A stretch of 64,000 bases of DNA, taken from Bdellovibrio bacteriovorus str. Tiberius. GTDB taxonomy: Bacteria; Bdellovibrionota; Bdellovibrionia; Bdellovibrionales; Bdellovibrionaceae. Under the pieces are notes generated by a model. The model searched no databases. It saw nothing but the letters and a program-made list of their open reading frames with translations, and was not told where the DNA came from. The position numbers were made by a program, and so were the translations under genes. Where the stretch lies: NCBI RefSeq assembly GCF_000317895.1, contig NC_019567.1, positions 1,488,001 through 1,552,000 of the forward strand, given 5' to 3'. Positions 1 through 9,200 of this stretch are shown here, piece after piece (position 1 is the first letter of the stretch; each line of letters opens with the position of its first letter).

Positions 1-509
1 TTGTTGGAACGGGGATTCGGCCCAACACCCAGCTGGCCGAGCAGGCTGGGTGCTGGGTTGAAAATGGTGTGCTGGTGAATGAGTACCTTGAAACCAGTGT
101 GCCTGGAATCTTTGCTGCCGGTGATATCGCAAGGTGGCCCGATCCCCACAGTCAGCGCTCGATCCGGGTGGAACACTGGGAGGTCGCTGAACGCCAGGGT
201 CAAACGGCGGCCCTAAACATGATGGGCGATCGGGTGAAGTTTCAGGATGTGCCGTTCTTCTGGACACAACACTATGATCTGAGTCTGGGATATGTCGGGC
301 ATTCGGATCGCTTTGATCGAATGGATGTGATGGGTGATCTCGGTAGCCGGGACTTTGCCGTGGCCTATTATGAAGATCAGAAGGTGGCGGCGGTGTTAAC
401 TCTGGGACGGGATCGGGAAAGTCTTTTGGTTGAGGAAGCTATCGGCCAGTTTGACGAAAAAAAGATCCATGAAATCTTTAATCAGCACGAGCGCAATCAT
501 CATCCCTAA
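1..509 (+). CDS. FAD-dependent pyridine nucleotide-disulfide oxidoreductase, C-terminal part (cut by window edge)
   Basis: The reading frame is open from base 3, so the gene begins before the window; the first in-frame ATG at 69 is internal. Visible residues begin VGTGIRPNTQLAEQAG, the end of the NAD-binding domain, followed by TSVPGIFAAGDIA, the classic FAD-binding GD motif of this superfamily. The tail (EHWEVAERQGQTAALNMMG, then VPFFWTQHYDLSLGYVGH) matches the C-terminal dimerisation domain of AIF-like and ferredoxin/rubredoxin reductases. Such enzymes pass electrons from NAD(P)H through FAD to a small redox protein or quinone; the partner cannot be inferred here. A strong terminator follows directly. 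Confidence 0.85.
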   Translation, partial: VGTGIRPNTQLAEQAGCWVENGVLVNEYLETSVPGIFAAGDIARWPDPHSQRSIRVEHWEVAERQGQTAALNMMGDRVKFQDVPFFWTQHYDLSLGYVGHSDRFDRMDVMGDLGSRDFAVAYYEDQKVAAVLTLGRDRESLLVEEAIGQFDEKKIHEIFNQHERNHHP

Positions 510-514
510 AAAAG

Positions 515-543
515 AAACCCCCGGGATCTCCGGGGGTGTTTAG
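515..543 (+). terminator. Intrinsic terminator, probably bidirectional
   Basis: CCCCCGG (518-524) pairs with CCGGGGG (530-536) around a 5-nt loop. An A-rich side lies upstream and a T-rich side downstream. It sits between the convergent oxidoreductase and OsmC genes and can serve both. Confidence 0.85.
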
Positions 544-547
544 CAGA

Positions 548-1000
548 CTAGTGTGCGGATGCAGAAGGGGAGCGAAGCTCGTGGAAGTCGATTTCTAAAG
601 AAATTTCTGCCTTGAGCACCTTTGAAACCGGACAGTTGGCCTTGGCATCCTGAGCAATGGTTTCAAAGAGTTTGCGATCAATGCCCGGCACCAGCGCACG
701 CAGCTTCAGCTTGGAAGACGTGATGGAAAATCCTTCGCCGGACTTTTCCAGGCTCACTGTCGCAGAGACATCCAGCGATTCCGCATTGAATCCTTTTTTG
801 GCGAGGGCTCCAGAAAGGGCCATGGAAAAGCAGCCGGCGTGAGCTGCGCCAATCAGTTCTTCGGGGTTGGTCCCCATGCCATTTTCAAAACGATCCGAAA
901 AGGAATAGGGAAGATTCTTAAGGGCGCCGCTTTCTGTGGACAGTTCGCCGCTACCATGTTGAAGATTTCCCTGCCAGTGAGCTGAACCTTTGCGTTGCAT
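548..1000 (-). CDS. OsmC/Ohr-family peroxiredoxin
   Basis: 150 residues, close to the usual ~140 for OsmC. Family members reduce organic hydroperoxides in the cytoplasm using a reactive cysteine pair. Both are present: C57 in GAAHAGCFSMAL and C123 in ANCPVSKVL. The N-terminal QRKGSAHWQGNLQHGSG also fits OsmC. The ATG at 1000 is chosen over an upstream extension to 1072 because AAAGGAGG lies at normal spacing before it. OsmC rather than Ohr is favoured by the N-terminus, but substrate preference is not visible. It is monocistronic and divergent from the YeiH-type gene, with a shared ~120-bp promoter region. Confidence 0.92.
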   Translation of the reverse strand: MQRKGSAHWQGNLQHGSGELSTESGALKNLPYSFSDRFENGMGTNPEELIGAAHAGCFSMALSGALAKKGFNAESLDVSATVSLEKSGEGFSITSSKLKLRALVPGIDRKLFETIAQDAKANCPVSKVLKAEISLEIDFHELRSPSASAH

Positions 1001-1122
1001 TGCAACCTCCTTTGTTCGAGGAAAGCATAAGATGTTTAATCGTCCTTCGCCTAGTGCTCCGACAAAATGCATTTTTACGATTGTTAGGTGACAGAAGGAT
1101 TCCCGCCACGCATAGTGGATCT

Positions 1123-2076
1123 ATGAACAAAACAAAAATAGCAAAAATTGCGTTTCCGATAGCGGCACTTTTGTGCTTTTTCCCCTTTGTCTCTTCCGCA
1201 GCGGCCTTGGTTCTGGGCGTCTTGCTGGCTGTTTTTTTGGGTAATCCTTATGTCGATAAAACCCGCAGCTATACTCATCATCTGTTAAGTCTTTCTGTGA
1301 TCGGTCTGGGGGCCGGGATGGATTTGATGGTCGTGGGTCGAGTGGGTTTTCAGGGCATCGGCTACACTGTGGTGGGGATCTCTTTCACTTTGCTTTTGGG
1401 GATGGTGATCGGGCGCATGCTTAAGATCGAACGTGATACTTCTACATTGATCACGGTGGGCACCGCGATCTGTGGGGGCAGTGCGATTGCGGCGGTGGCT
1501 CCTACAATTCGCGCCAAGTCTCATGAAGTATCCGTGGCATTGGGTACGGTGTTCATGCTGAATGCCTGTGCATTGGTGATCTTTCCTTGGATTGGTCATT
1601 TGCTGAATCTGACGCAGACCCAGTTTGGTCTTTGGAGTGCCTTGGCAATTCACGACACCAGCTCTGTGGTGGGTTCAACATTGCAATATGGGCCAGAGTC
1701 TTTGCAAGTGGGAACCACGGTAAAACTGGCACGCGCGTTGTGGATTGTTCCGGTGACGTTCTTGATTGGTTTGTTCTATTTCCGCGGTCAAAAAGTGGAA
1801 GGTGGTGCCGGCAAGGCGAAAAAGCCCTGGTTCATTCTGGGCTTTTTGATCGCAGCCGCCCTGGTGACCTGGATTCCCGAACTGCGCCCGGTGGGCCACG
1901 TGGTTGAAACCGTGGCGAAACGCGCTTTGGTAGTGACGTTGTTCCTGATCGGTGCCAACCTGACGAAGGAAACCCTGAAAAGCGTCGGCATCAAACCGTT
2001 CCTGCAAGGGGTGGGGTTGTGGATCGTGGTGGCGTCCTGCACGCTGGGTGCGATTTTGATTGGATGGATTCACTAA
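1123..2076 (+). CDS. YeiH/UPF0324-family membrane protein (putative sulfate exporter family)
   Basis: 317 residues, almost entirely hydrophobic, with about ten predicted membrane segments. Family-typical stretches are LGVLLAVFLGNP near the N-terminus, SVIGLGAGMDL, GTAICGGSAIAAVAPTI and AIHDTSSVVGS. The family is annotated as putative sulfate exporters or simply UPF0324; transport substrate is not experimentally settled, so it is not asserted here. The ATG at 1123 is chosen because the upstream extension to 1000 overlaps the divergent osmC promoter and is not hydrophobic. A terminator follows at once, so the gene is probably transcribed alone. Confidence 0.85.
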   Translation: MNKTKIAKIAFPIAALLCFFPFVSSAAALVLGVLLAVFLGNPYVDKTRSYTHHLLSLSVIGLGAGMDLMVVGRVGFQGIGYTVVGISFTLLLGMVIGRMLKIERDTSTLITVGTAICGGSAIAAVAPTIRAKSHEVSVALGTVFMLNACALVIFPWIGHLLNLTQTQFGLWSALAIHDTSSVVGSTLQYGPESLQVGTTVKLARALWIVPVTFLIGLFYFRGQKVEGGAGKAKKPWFILGFLIAAALVTWIPELRPVGHVVETVAKRALVVTLFLIGANLTKETLKSVGIKPFLQGVGLWIVVASCTLGAILIGWIH

Positions 2077-2083
2077 AATAAAA

Positions 2084-2110
2084 AAGGCGCTGGTGACAGC
2101 GCCTTTTTTA
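2084..2110 (+). terminator. Intrinsic terminator
   Basis: GGCGCTG (2086-2092), loop GTGA, CAGCGCC (2097-2103), then a run of T. It has an A run on the other side, so it also ends the minus-strand DUF1328 gene. Confidence 0.88.
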
Positions 2111-2118
2111 TTATTCCG

Positions 2119-2289
2119 TCAGGGCTTTCGACCACTGACCAGATTGATGACAAAGCTGATAATGGCCAAAGCCAGGAAGACGAACAGTAAGATTCGTCCG
2201 ATCTCCACCGACAACCCCGCTACGCCGCTGGCACCGAAGATGTAGGCTACAATCGCTAGAATAAAGAAAGCTATCGCGGCTCTAAGCAT
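2119..2289 (-). CDS. DUF1328 (UPF0391) small membrane protein
   Basis: 56 residues with two hydrophobic helices: LRAAIAFFILAIVAYIFGASG, then a loop, then ILLFVFLALAIISFVINLV, ending in SGRKP. This matches the DUF1328/YtjA family of inner-membrane peptides, often linked to envelope stress in proteobacteria; no function is proven. The ATG at 2289 has AAAGGAG at good spacing. Its start overlaps the end of the small upstream ORF by 8 bases, suggesting translational coupling. Confidence 0.85.
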   Translation of the reverse strand: MLRAAIAFFILAIVAYIFGASGVAGLSVEIGRILLFVFLALAIISFVINLVSGRKP

Positions 2290-2491
2290 AAGAGCTCCTT
2301 TCAGTTGGGGCGGGGGGTGAGTGCGGGTGCAGATAGAAGTCCTCAAAGTTATCCCTTGAGCTGTTCATCTGTGAAGGATACGGGACGGTTTCGCGCTGAT
2401 GGCGTTTGGATGCCCTTTGCATCTCGTCCAGTTCCCAGATTCGGCACAGTTCATGGATGTGTTTTTCAGACTGATCCATTGGCTCCTGCAT
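2282..2491 (-). CDS. Small hypothetical protein, coupled to the DUF1328 gene
   Basis: 69 residues, hydrophilic, rich in Glu, Gln, Arg and Pro, with no signal peptide and no recognised domain. Support for it being real: the ATG at 2491 is preceded by GGGAGGA at proper spacing, and its 3' end overlaps the DUF1328 start by 8 bases as in coupled operons. A GTG start at 2503 is possible but would place the ribosome site inside the gene. Function unknown. Confidence 0.5.
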   Translation of the reverse strand: MQEPMDQSEKHIHELCRIWELDEMQRASKRHQRETVPYPSQMNSSRDNFEDFYLHPHSPPAPTERSSYA

Positions 2492-2587
2492 GATTCCTCC
2501 CACGCATGTGGTGGTTTATAGGATCGGCGCAGAAGATTTGAAAGGCCAAGTTTTTAAAGGAAATGTTTTAGAAAACAAAAATACGGT

Positions 2588-2634
2588 GCGGACCGGGCGC
2601 CCCCCGAGGGAAATCAGAGCGACGCCCGACCGTC
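2588..2634 (-). terminator. Possible terminator of the lytic-transglycosylase-like gene
   Basis: CGGGCG (2594-2599) pairs with CGCCCG (2623-2628), extended by imperfect pairs. On the minus strand it precedes a T run several bases further on (ATTTTTG). The gap before the T run makes this moderate. Confidence 0.4.
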
Positions 2635-2637
2635 TTG

Positions 2638-3438
2638 TTACTTACAGAAGGATAATTTTTTAACCATGCCAGAGATCTCGGTGATCTTCTGATATTTGCC
2701 ACCGCTTTTTAGCACAGCCCAGTACGCGCCGGAACCCACCGTGATCAGACCTTTGTTTTTGATCTGTTTGGCCATGATGCCGACTCCGCAGTAAAGGTTC
2801 TTGTACGGATCCAGAATGGTTTTCTTGGGATCTTTCGCGGCCAGGTTTTTGTCTTTGCTCCAGTCAAACTCACACCAGCGAGCCCACTGCACATCCTGAT
2901 AGGACAGTTGCAACAGACCTTCAGAATAAACCGGATTGCCGGTCACAGGATCAGTCCCCATGGTTGTTTCATGCATGCGTGATGTGGGGCTGTAAGCGCT
3001 TTCATATTTCGACATGGCCGAGAACAACGCGGCCCACACATTGGCCCGCTGATCGTTGTCCAAAGAGCTGTAGCGGGGGCAGAATTTGCTCATGTCATCT
3101 GCGCCACCCAGAAGGGTGTTCCAGTCATCCAGGATGATCTTGTGCAGGTATTCAGACCACTGTCTGCGCTCTGGATTTGTGGATGTTTCCCAGGACAGGG
3201 CTTCTATTTTGTAGCTGTTGTCAGGGACAGACGGCACGGATGGTTCAGATGGGTTGGCGGGTTCAGTGGGGGTTTGTTCGCCCGTATCCGGTGTGCCCGC
3301 GCTGCCGTTGCCATCTTCAATGGTGCTGGCCAGATCTTTCAGGGAAGTAGAGGAAGGGGAACAACCAGCCGCCATCAAAAATGCAATAGCAATAGCAGCG
3401 AAAGAAACAGCTTTCGTAAGATGCTTAGGGTTCGTCAA
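2638..3438 (-). CDS. Lipoprotein with lysozyme/transglycosylase-like domain
   Basis: 266 residues. The N-terminus is a lipoprotein signal with lipobox MAAGC (Cys26), so it is probably anchored in the envelope. Residues ~28-75 are a low-complexity Thr/Pro/Glu/Ser linker. The remainder resembles an SLT/goose-type lysozyme fold: SAMSKYESAYSP carries the likely catalytic Glu and SEGLLQLSYQD fits the substrate-groove motif GLxQ. Such enzymes cut peptidoglycan, which fits a predatory bacterium, but this role is inferred. The start is TTG at 3438, supported by GGAGG seven bases upstream; no ATG or GTG fits as well. Confidence 0.7.
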   Translation of the reverse strand: MTNPKHLTKAVSFAAIAIAFLMAAGCSPSSTSLKDLASTIEDGNGSAGTPDTGEQTPTEPANPSEPSVPSVPDNSYKIEALSWETSTNPERRQWSEYLHKIILDDWNTLLGGADDMSKFCPRYSSLDNDQRANVWAALFSAMSKYESAYSPTSRMHETTMGTDPVTGNPVYSEGLLQLSYQDVQWARWCEFDWSKDKNLAAKDPKKTILDPYKNLYCGVGIMAKQIKNKGLITVGSGAYWAVLKSGGKYQKITEISGMVKKLSFCK

Positions 3439-3696
3439 AAGACCTCCAAAGTGTCGGGGGCTCCTGCTGAAGAACGTGCGAACGGTGCCGGGTAAACTGT
3501 TATGGGTTCAAAATCATGTCACCGGTGTAAGACAAAGCTGTACTTTCAAAATACAAGAAGGCTTCCGAAGTATGTTAACTTTCACACTGAAACATAAAAA
3601 TTCAGGACGATGGGTTTGAAAATGCCGACGGAGGTCTGGTAAAAAATGAATTTGATGATTCTTTAAATCAGAGATTTTTCATGTTCCAATACGGAT

Positions 3697-3966
3697 ATGA
3701 GTTTGGAGAAGTATTTTAAAGACATTATTGCCCGAGTTGAAGCCTCAGACGAGATCACCAACGCTGGCAAGGACAATGAAGGTTTTTACAAACCCACACG
3801 CACGATTCTGCTGCGGCATCTGAATCTGCTCAAAGATCTGCATGCAAAGCCCTTGGCTAAAAAGATGTGTCAGCAGTCCTGGGACTATGTGACCGAGCAT
3901 GTACCACCGGAATGGCTGATTGCGGGGGATGATGAAAAAGACCAGCTAAAGAAAATGCTGGAATAA
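3697..3966 (+). CDS. Small hypothetical cytoplasmic protein
   Basis: 89 residues, mixed charge and helical, with no signal peptide or membrane segment. Motifs such as FYKPTRTILLRHLNLLKDLHAKPLAKK are not recognised. The ATG at 3697 is the only conventional start after an in-frame stop at 3664; there is no clear Shine-Dalgarno sequence, which lowers confidence in the exact start. It ends directly at a strong terminator, which supports it being a transcribed gene. Function unknown. Confidence 0.65.
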   Translation: MSLEKYFKDIIARVEASDEITNAGKDNEGFYKPTRTILLRHLNLLKDLHAKPLAKKMCQQSWDYVTEHVPPEWLIAGDDEKDQLKKMLE

Positions 3967-3998
3967 AAAAAGCCAGGAGGACCCTGGCTTTTTTGTTT
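3964..3998 (+). terminator. Bidirectional intrinsic terminator
   Basis: AGCCAGG (3971-3977) and CCTGGCT (3983-3989) around a 5-nt loop, with seven A upstream and a T run downstream. It lies between two convergent genes and works for both. Confidence 0.88.
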
Positions 3999-4004
3999 TT
4001 GAAA

Positions 4005-4313
4005 TTAATCGTTACACTGAGCAAAGCTGAAGTCGGAATCTTCCAAGCGGTCCATCCACCAGTCAACACAGCCACCAGAATCATATTCGCTGCATTTGAT
4101 CACAGAAGTGGAAAGCGCGCCATCGATGCAAGTGCGTGTGCGGGCAGTGCTGTTGCAAGTGTAGTTAGGGCCGATTTGTTTTGTCGGTTCAGCGCTGTAG
4201 TACATACGAACAGTTTTACCGTTCGGGATGATCAAACCATCAGCAGAAACGCAGTTGTGAGCTTGAGCTGTTGCGGAAACGCCCAGTGCCAAGGCAAAGA
4301 TAAGTGCTTTCAT
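4005..4313 (-). CDS. Small secreted cysteine-rich protein
   Basis: 102 residues. It begins with a clean Sec signal (MKALIFALALGVSATAQA, cleavage after AQA). The mature ~84 residues hold six cysteines (HNC, YTC, RTC, IKC, GGC, AQC), an even number that suggests three disulfides outside the cytoplasm. No known family recognised. The start has GGAG six bases upstream. Monocistronic, sharing the terminator with its convergent neighbour. Confidence 0.75.
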   Translation of the reverse strand: MKALIFALALGVSATAQAHNCVSADGLIIPNGKTVRMYYSAEPTKQIGPNYTCNSTARTRTCIDGALSTSVIKCSEYDSGGCVDWWMDRLEDSDFSFAQCND

Positions 4314-4405
4314 TCTATCTCCTATGTTTTCAGAACCGGGACTATAGCCAAAATGTTCCGCGAATGTTGTCAGGAGATTGTCAGGGAATGGTTGGGATTT
4401 GTGAA

Positions 4406-5590
4406 TTACCGGTTATTCACCAGTTTTCTTTCGGTGTACCAATGAAATCCAAAGCGGCCCTTGTGCATGTCATACTGGAGTTGAGGCTTTTCGCCGCGAT
4501 TTCGGATTTGATCAATTATTTCGCAAACCGAAGGGGCCAGGTCATTTCCTTCGGCGCGGTGTGATTCAATCGGATCGGGACTGACCACATGGCACACCTG
4601 ACGGCGTGAACGTTTGGATTTGCGCACTTCAATCCTGTTGGAATGAATGTCCATGGACAAGATCTGCTCAGGCTGGGATTTTGTATAGTTCAGAAACTTA
4701 AATGTGGAATAAGACCAGGCCGGAGCGGCAATAATCATCAAAAATAAGAATGGGAATAAAAAGTGCGGCGCCCAGGCCGAACCCTTCATGCTGACCAGTC
4801 CTCCGGTCATCAGGGCAAAGAACAGAGCCAGTGACGGTATTAATCCCCAGGCAAAGAAGGGCATTCCTTCGTGAATTAAGCCCAGACTTCCACTGAAGTA
4901 GGCATGGGAATAAAACATCACTCCTGTCAGCGTCAGGGCCAGGCCCATCAGAGTCAGCTTCAGGCCCCGGCGAAAACCGATTTGATCCCAATTGATAGGG
5001 TCCGTTCCCCATTTATCCAGAAGCAGATTTTTCAGTTTTAGCAGGCTTCCCGAAACTGTGGTGAAATCCTGAAGAAACAGCGCCAGATCCTCGGTCTTCA
5101 TCTTTTTCATGAAGGATCGCTTGAAAGACAAATCTGTGCGATAGGTTTTCAAATGCACAGAAATCTTTCCGTTTTTAATCTGGATCTTTTTAATTGCTTC
5201 GTCGGTCAAAAGTTCCTGAATCACAGCGCGAATGGTGTGCTCGGATTTCAACAGATTGTGAATCGTGCGGCTGTCGGTGTTGATATAAACCAGATCATCG
5301 AAAGTGCGATCACCAGTCTGGCATTCGCGGGCAACGGAAAGTCCCTTCAGCATTTCAGTCCACGAGGACTCGCGATGGAAATCCAGGTGAACGTTGTGGT
5401 GGGGAAAGTCCATGATGAAGTGCAGATAATAACCGGAGGCGCCGTTTTTTTCAGAAAATGCCTGTGCTGTGACTTCCCAGTTTTGTCCCAGATACTGAGT
5501 GGGTTGGCCACTGTCTTTACGAAACAGCAGCCAATAGTAATAAGCCGCCAGCGGGATAAAGATCAGTAGCAGGGCAATAATCAACTGCAC
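4406..5590 (-). CDS. Hypothetical membrane protein
   Basis: 394 residues. One N-terminal membrane helix (residues ~2-22) is followed by a ~190-residue soluble region, then three or four membrane helices (roughly 213-232, 245-262, 280-297) and a basic, soluble C-terminal tail of ~80 residues. No family recognised. It lies 14 bp after the small lipoprotein gene on the same strand, so the two are probably cotranscribed and may work together at the membrane. Function unknown. Confidence 0.65.
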   Translation of the reverse strand: MQLIIALLLIFIPLAAYYYWLLFRKDSGQPTQYLGQNWEVTAQAFSEKNGASGYYLHFIMDFPHHNVHLDFHRESSWTEMLKGLSVARECQTGDRTFDDLVYINTDSRTIHNLLKSEHTIRAVIQELLTDEAIKKIQIKNGKISVHLKTYRTDLSFKRSFMKKMKTEDLALFLQDFTTVSGSLLKLKNLLLDKWGTDPINWDQIGFRRGLKLTLMGLALTLTGVMFYSHAYFSGSLGLIHEGMPFFAWGLIPSLALFFALMTGGLVSMKGSAWAPHFLFPFLFLMIIAAPAWSYSTFKFLNYTKSQPEQILSMDIHSNRIEVRKSKRSRRQVCHVVSPDPIESHRAEGNDLAPSVCEIIDQIRNRGEKPQLQYDMHKGRFGFHWYTERKLVNNR

Positions 5591-5604
5591 AGGGTAAGAC
5601 CTTT

Positions 5605-6117
5605 CTAGCGCGTGTAAAGTTCGGACAAGGCCGAATCCAGGTTTTTAAACAGCAGATTCAGGGCCTCTTCATAGGCCTTGGTGATGTCAGTGCCCATTTT
5701 GAATCCAAACGGGTGTTTGGTTTCAAAGCAACTGGAAGCTTCGGCTTTGACTTTGGCTTTATTTGGAATTGTCAGAATGCCGGACACCTTCACGCAGCCT
5801 TCTTTGAACTGGCCGGTTTGGTAATCTTCAATCGTCAGCAGCATTGAGTTAGCGCCCGGAGTTTTCACCGCCACACCCTGACGTTCCAGAGCTTCGGCAA
5901 CGGCCCGGCGCACTTCGGAACGCAGTTCATCGCTTTGGGCTTTAACTTCTTCTTTGCGGGCATCCACCACGCTGATGGTCACTTCCTTTTTCGGAAGGTC
6001 ACGCAGGGGCGCTTGAATATTTTGTGAATTGATAGTGGGAACATCACGAATGCTTTGCCCCTTCATCGCGCAAGAGGAAAGAAGTGCCAAAGCTGCCAAT
6101 ACCAGAAGTTGTTTCAT
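5605..6117 (-). CDS. Small lipoprotein, hypothetical
   Basis: 170 residues with lipoprotein signal KQLLVLAALALLSSC (Cys about residue 16). The body reads EVTISVVDARKEEVKAQSDELRSEVRRAVAEALERQGVAV and resembles small YajG/LPS-type lipoproteins with a beta-alpha fold, but the match is weak. The ATG at 6117 is preferred over GTG at 6126 because AAGGA sits 8 bases before it, whereas the GTG lies inside that site. It is the first gene of a two-gene unit with the membrane protein downstream. Confidence 0.7.
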   Translation of the reverse strand: MKQLLVLAALALLSSCAMKGQSIRDVPTINSQNIQAPLRDLPKKEVTISVVDARKEEVKAQSDELRSEVRRAVAEALERQGVAVKTPGANSMLLTIEDYQTGQFKEGCVKVSGILTIPNKAKVKAEASSCFETKHPFGFKMGTDITKAYEEALNLLFKNLDSALSELYTR

Positions 6118-6130
6118 AGCCACCATCCTT

Positions 6131-6162
6131 GAAAAGAAAAAGGGGGACTTGAGGTCCCCCTG
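6131..6162 (-). terminator. Intrinsic terminator of the serine protease gene
   Basis: On the minus strand GGGGGAC (6160-6154) pairs with GTCCCCC (6148-6142), followed by TTTTTCTTTTC. It lies between the protease stop and the next minus-strand lipoprotein gene. Confidence 0.85.
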
Positions 6163-6200
6163 TAAAGTTTATGGATGTTGACGAAAATTTCAAACTAAAA

Positions 6201-9200
6201 TTAATTTTCGTCGCTGAACGTGGCTGGAATCAGCTGGGACTGGTTGTCCTCAAGCAGAACGTCACGAACCGAGCGATTCTGAGGCGCGTAAAGGATCAGG
6301 TCACCAGCGCCGTAACCTTTGATCAGGTTCACGGTTGTGCTGGATTGAGCATCCAGTTCGATCACTTCAGGGATCTGGGTGTAGGCTTGAGCATTGGTGT
6401 TCACAGAAACCTTTTCCCACTGAGAGCTGTGCTCGCCCAGATAGTCGTCATATTCAATCGCGCCGTTGTCACCGTGGGTTGTAGAAACCTTCAGGCTGAT
6501 TTCCCCAGTTTCTGCAAAGGACAGCAACGAGATATCAGCCTCGATGATCGCCAGGGTGGAGTTATCGAACACACCCATTCCGCGAATATCCAAAACCGCA
6601 CCACTGTAGTCTTCTTTGGCTTTGCTCGGATCAGTGGCAAAGTCTGTTTCATACTGACGACGCATTTCACGGGCCTGGTTGCCATCCAATAGCAGGCTGA
6701 CAAAGTCATCGCCAGTCATGCCCGGCAGGTCGGACGCCGGCAAGCCTGCCAGCTCCTGATCTGCCAAGCCGTCACCGTTGGAATCAATTTGCACGTTCAC
6801 TTCGCAACGCTGCCAGGTGGTCATGCCTTCATAAAGCTTCAAAGCCACTTGAAGTACGCGGCCTTTGTCGGACTCAATCACACGGTAACCTGCAGACTGA
6901 AGGTCACAGTTGCGGTTGTGAACCAGGTCCTGTTTCGGAGATTTCTTGCGACCGTCAGCACCCAAAAGGTTGAACAGGTAAGCTTCACCCGGATTTACGC
7001 TGTCATTTTTCAGAACGATTTCCGCCAGACTGCCGGCGCTGTCTGCTTTGGAAGAAGAATGAACCACAACAGGGGACGCCGAGATTTTAGAAATCTTGCG
7101 AGTCACCGCCAAAGCCGGCAGTTGCGCCAAAGTTTTGTCCTGAGCCTTGAAGGTCAGGAATCCATCCAGCTCGTCGGTAGAGTTTTGCATCAAAGAGCCG
7201 TTGATTTTGCCCTTAACCAGAACAGTTTTGGATTCGCCGGCCGCCAAGGTTACAGTTGCTGCCGTGATTTGCAAAGCCTCAGAGCCAGTCCACTGAGCTG
7301 TCAAAGTCACAGTCTCGTCGCTGATGTTTTTAACAACGATTTCTTTAGCCAGGGTCTTTTGTTTTTCAACGTCGGTAATACCAAAAGAAATCACAGACGG
7401 AACCGTCACGATTTTGGCATTCAAAGATTCTGCCACCTGGACACGTCCAGCACCCTGACGGCTGACGGAGTAAACCTTTTTGTCCGCCGCGTGGATCACT
7501 TTTCCGTGTGCCAGCAGTACTGATTTCAGCTCGGCCGGGCTTAGTGTGCTGTATTTTTGTTTCAGCAACGCCATCACCCCTGCGATGTGCGGGCTGGCCA
7601 TGCTGGTTCCAGTCATCGTCGCACCTTTGTCACCAGCACCGCGAGCCGCAGAGATGATGTTGGTGCCCGGAGCAGAGATCTCAGGCTTGATGATACCGTC
7701 TTCAGAACGGGGACCACGGGAAGAAGACGGGGAGATGGTGTCTGCCATCCACGGTTTTTCAATCTGAGCCGTGGTTTTAAGGTTGGCTTCAACCGGGCCT
7801 TGCGCCAATGCCGCCTTGATACGTTTTGCAGATGTCAGGTCAATCATGATGGCTGGGATGTCAAATTTCCCGTCACCACCCATAACGATCGGTGCACCTT
7901 CAGCATTGTTGGCAACAACAACGCCGATAGCGCCATTTTCCTGAGCCACTTGAATTTTCACGGAGAAGTTCACTTCACCACGGTCGATGAAGGCGATTTT
8001 ACCCTGCAGACGAGCTTTGGTCGCTTCATCCAAAGGTTTGGCTGCTGTACCGATATAAACCAGCTCGCCTTTCAAATCAGTCACTTCAGCCAATTGTTTG
8101 GTGATGGCGCCTTCAATGGCTTCAACAACCAGGGCTTCGCCGTTAACTGCAAATTCTGCCGCTGGGAAAAGCACGTTTTGGTTCATGTTGTCGATGCTGT
8201 TAGCCACGGAAATAGCGTCATCAGAAACAGACGGGGCACCCACGATGTATGGCAAATCACCACTGTTACCCGCGGCCGCCACAACAACAGTTCCCCCGCG
8301 CACCAGATTTTTGATTGCGTGATTGTACATGATGTGAGGATTGCCGTAACCGCTGCCCAAAGAAAGATTCACAACATCCAGTTGTTTCTGGAAAGTCAGG
8401 TCACCCGTTGGATCTGCCGCATATTCCAGGGCCGCGATCACAACTTCATCACTGGTGGATCCTTTAGCGCCGAAAACTTTGATCGCATAAAGATCCGCAT
8501 CCGGAGCGACACCATCATACGTGTTCACGCCGTCACCCACACCAGCCACAGTGCCGGCCACGTGGGTGCCGTGAGTTGCTTCGTCCAAAGGGTTCGCATC
8601 CGGAACCGGAATGCGCTTCACTGGATTTGGTGCGCCGGAGTTGTACTCAGAACCCACGATGTCGATACCGCCCACAACCTTTTTGTTCGGGAAAGACGGG
8701 TGAGTTTCGTTTGGATTGACAGCTTTGTAGGCCTCTTCTGTGCCTTCGCCACCCAGCATTTTATGAGTGTAGTCGACACCTGTGTCGATCACGCCCACAC
8801 GCATGCCCTGACCACGGATGTTCTGGGCATAAGCGGCTTCAGAACCGATGAATTTCACGGACGTGTTTTTGCCAACCAGGCCTTTCAGGTTGATTTCATC
8901 TTCAGAAGGGCGGGCGAAAGAACCCGCTTTTTCAGAAAGAGTGATGTTTGGAACGGCCTTGATCTTTTCATAGACGTTCGCAGGTGCCCAAACCGCAAAA
9001 CCATTCAGCACCAGTTTGTAGCGAATAAGAACTTTGATATCAGCAGAGATCTTTTTAAGTTCTTCAACAGTGGCTTCCTGTTCCGCCTGAATCGCGGCAA
9101 GAAGTTTTTTGTCGATAACCAGTTTGCCGTCTTTTCTTTGCGCTGTTTCCAGCAAAGCCGGATTGGAAAGTTTGACGATAAAGATATACGGATCTTCAAC

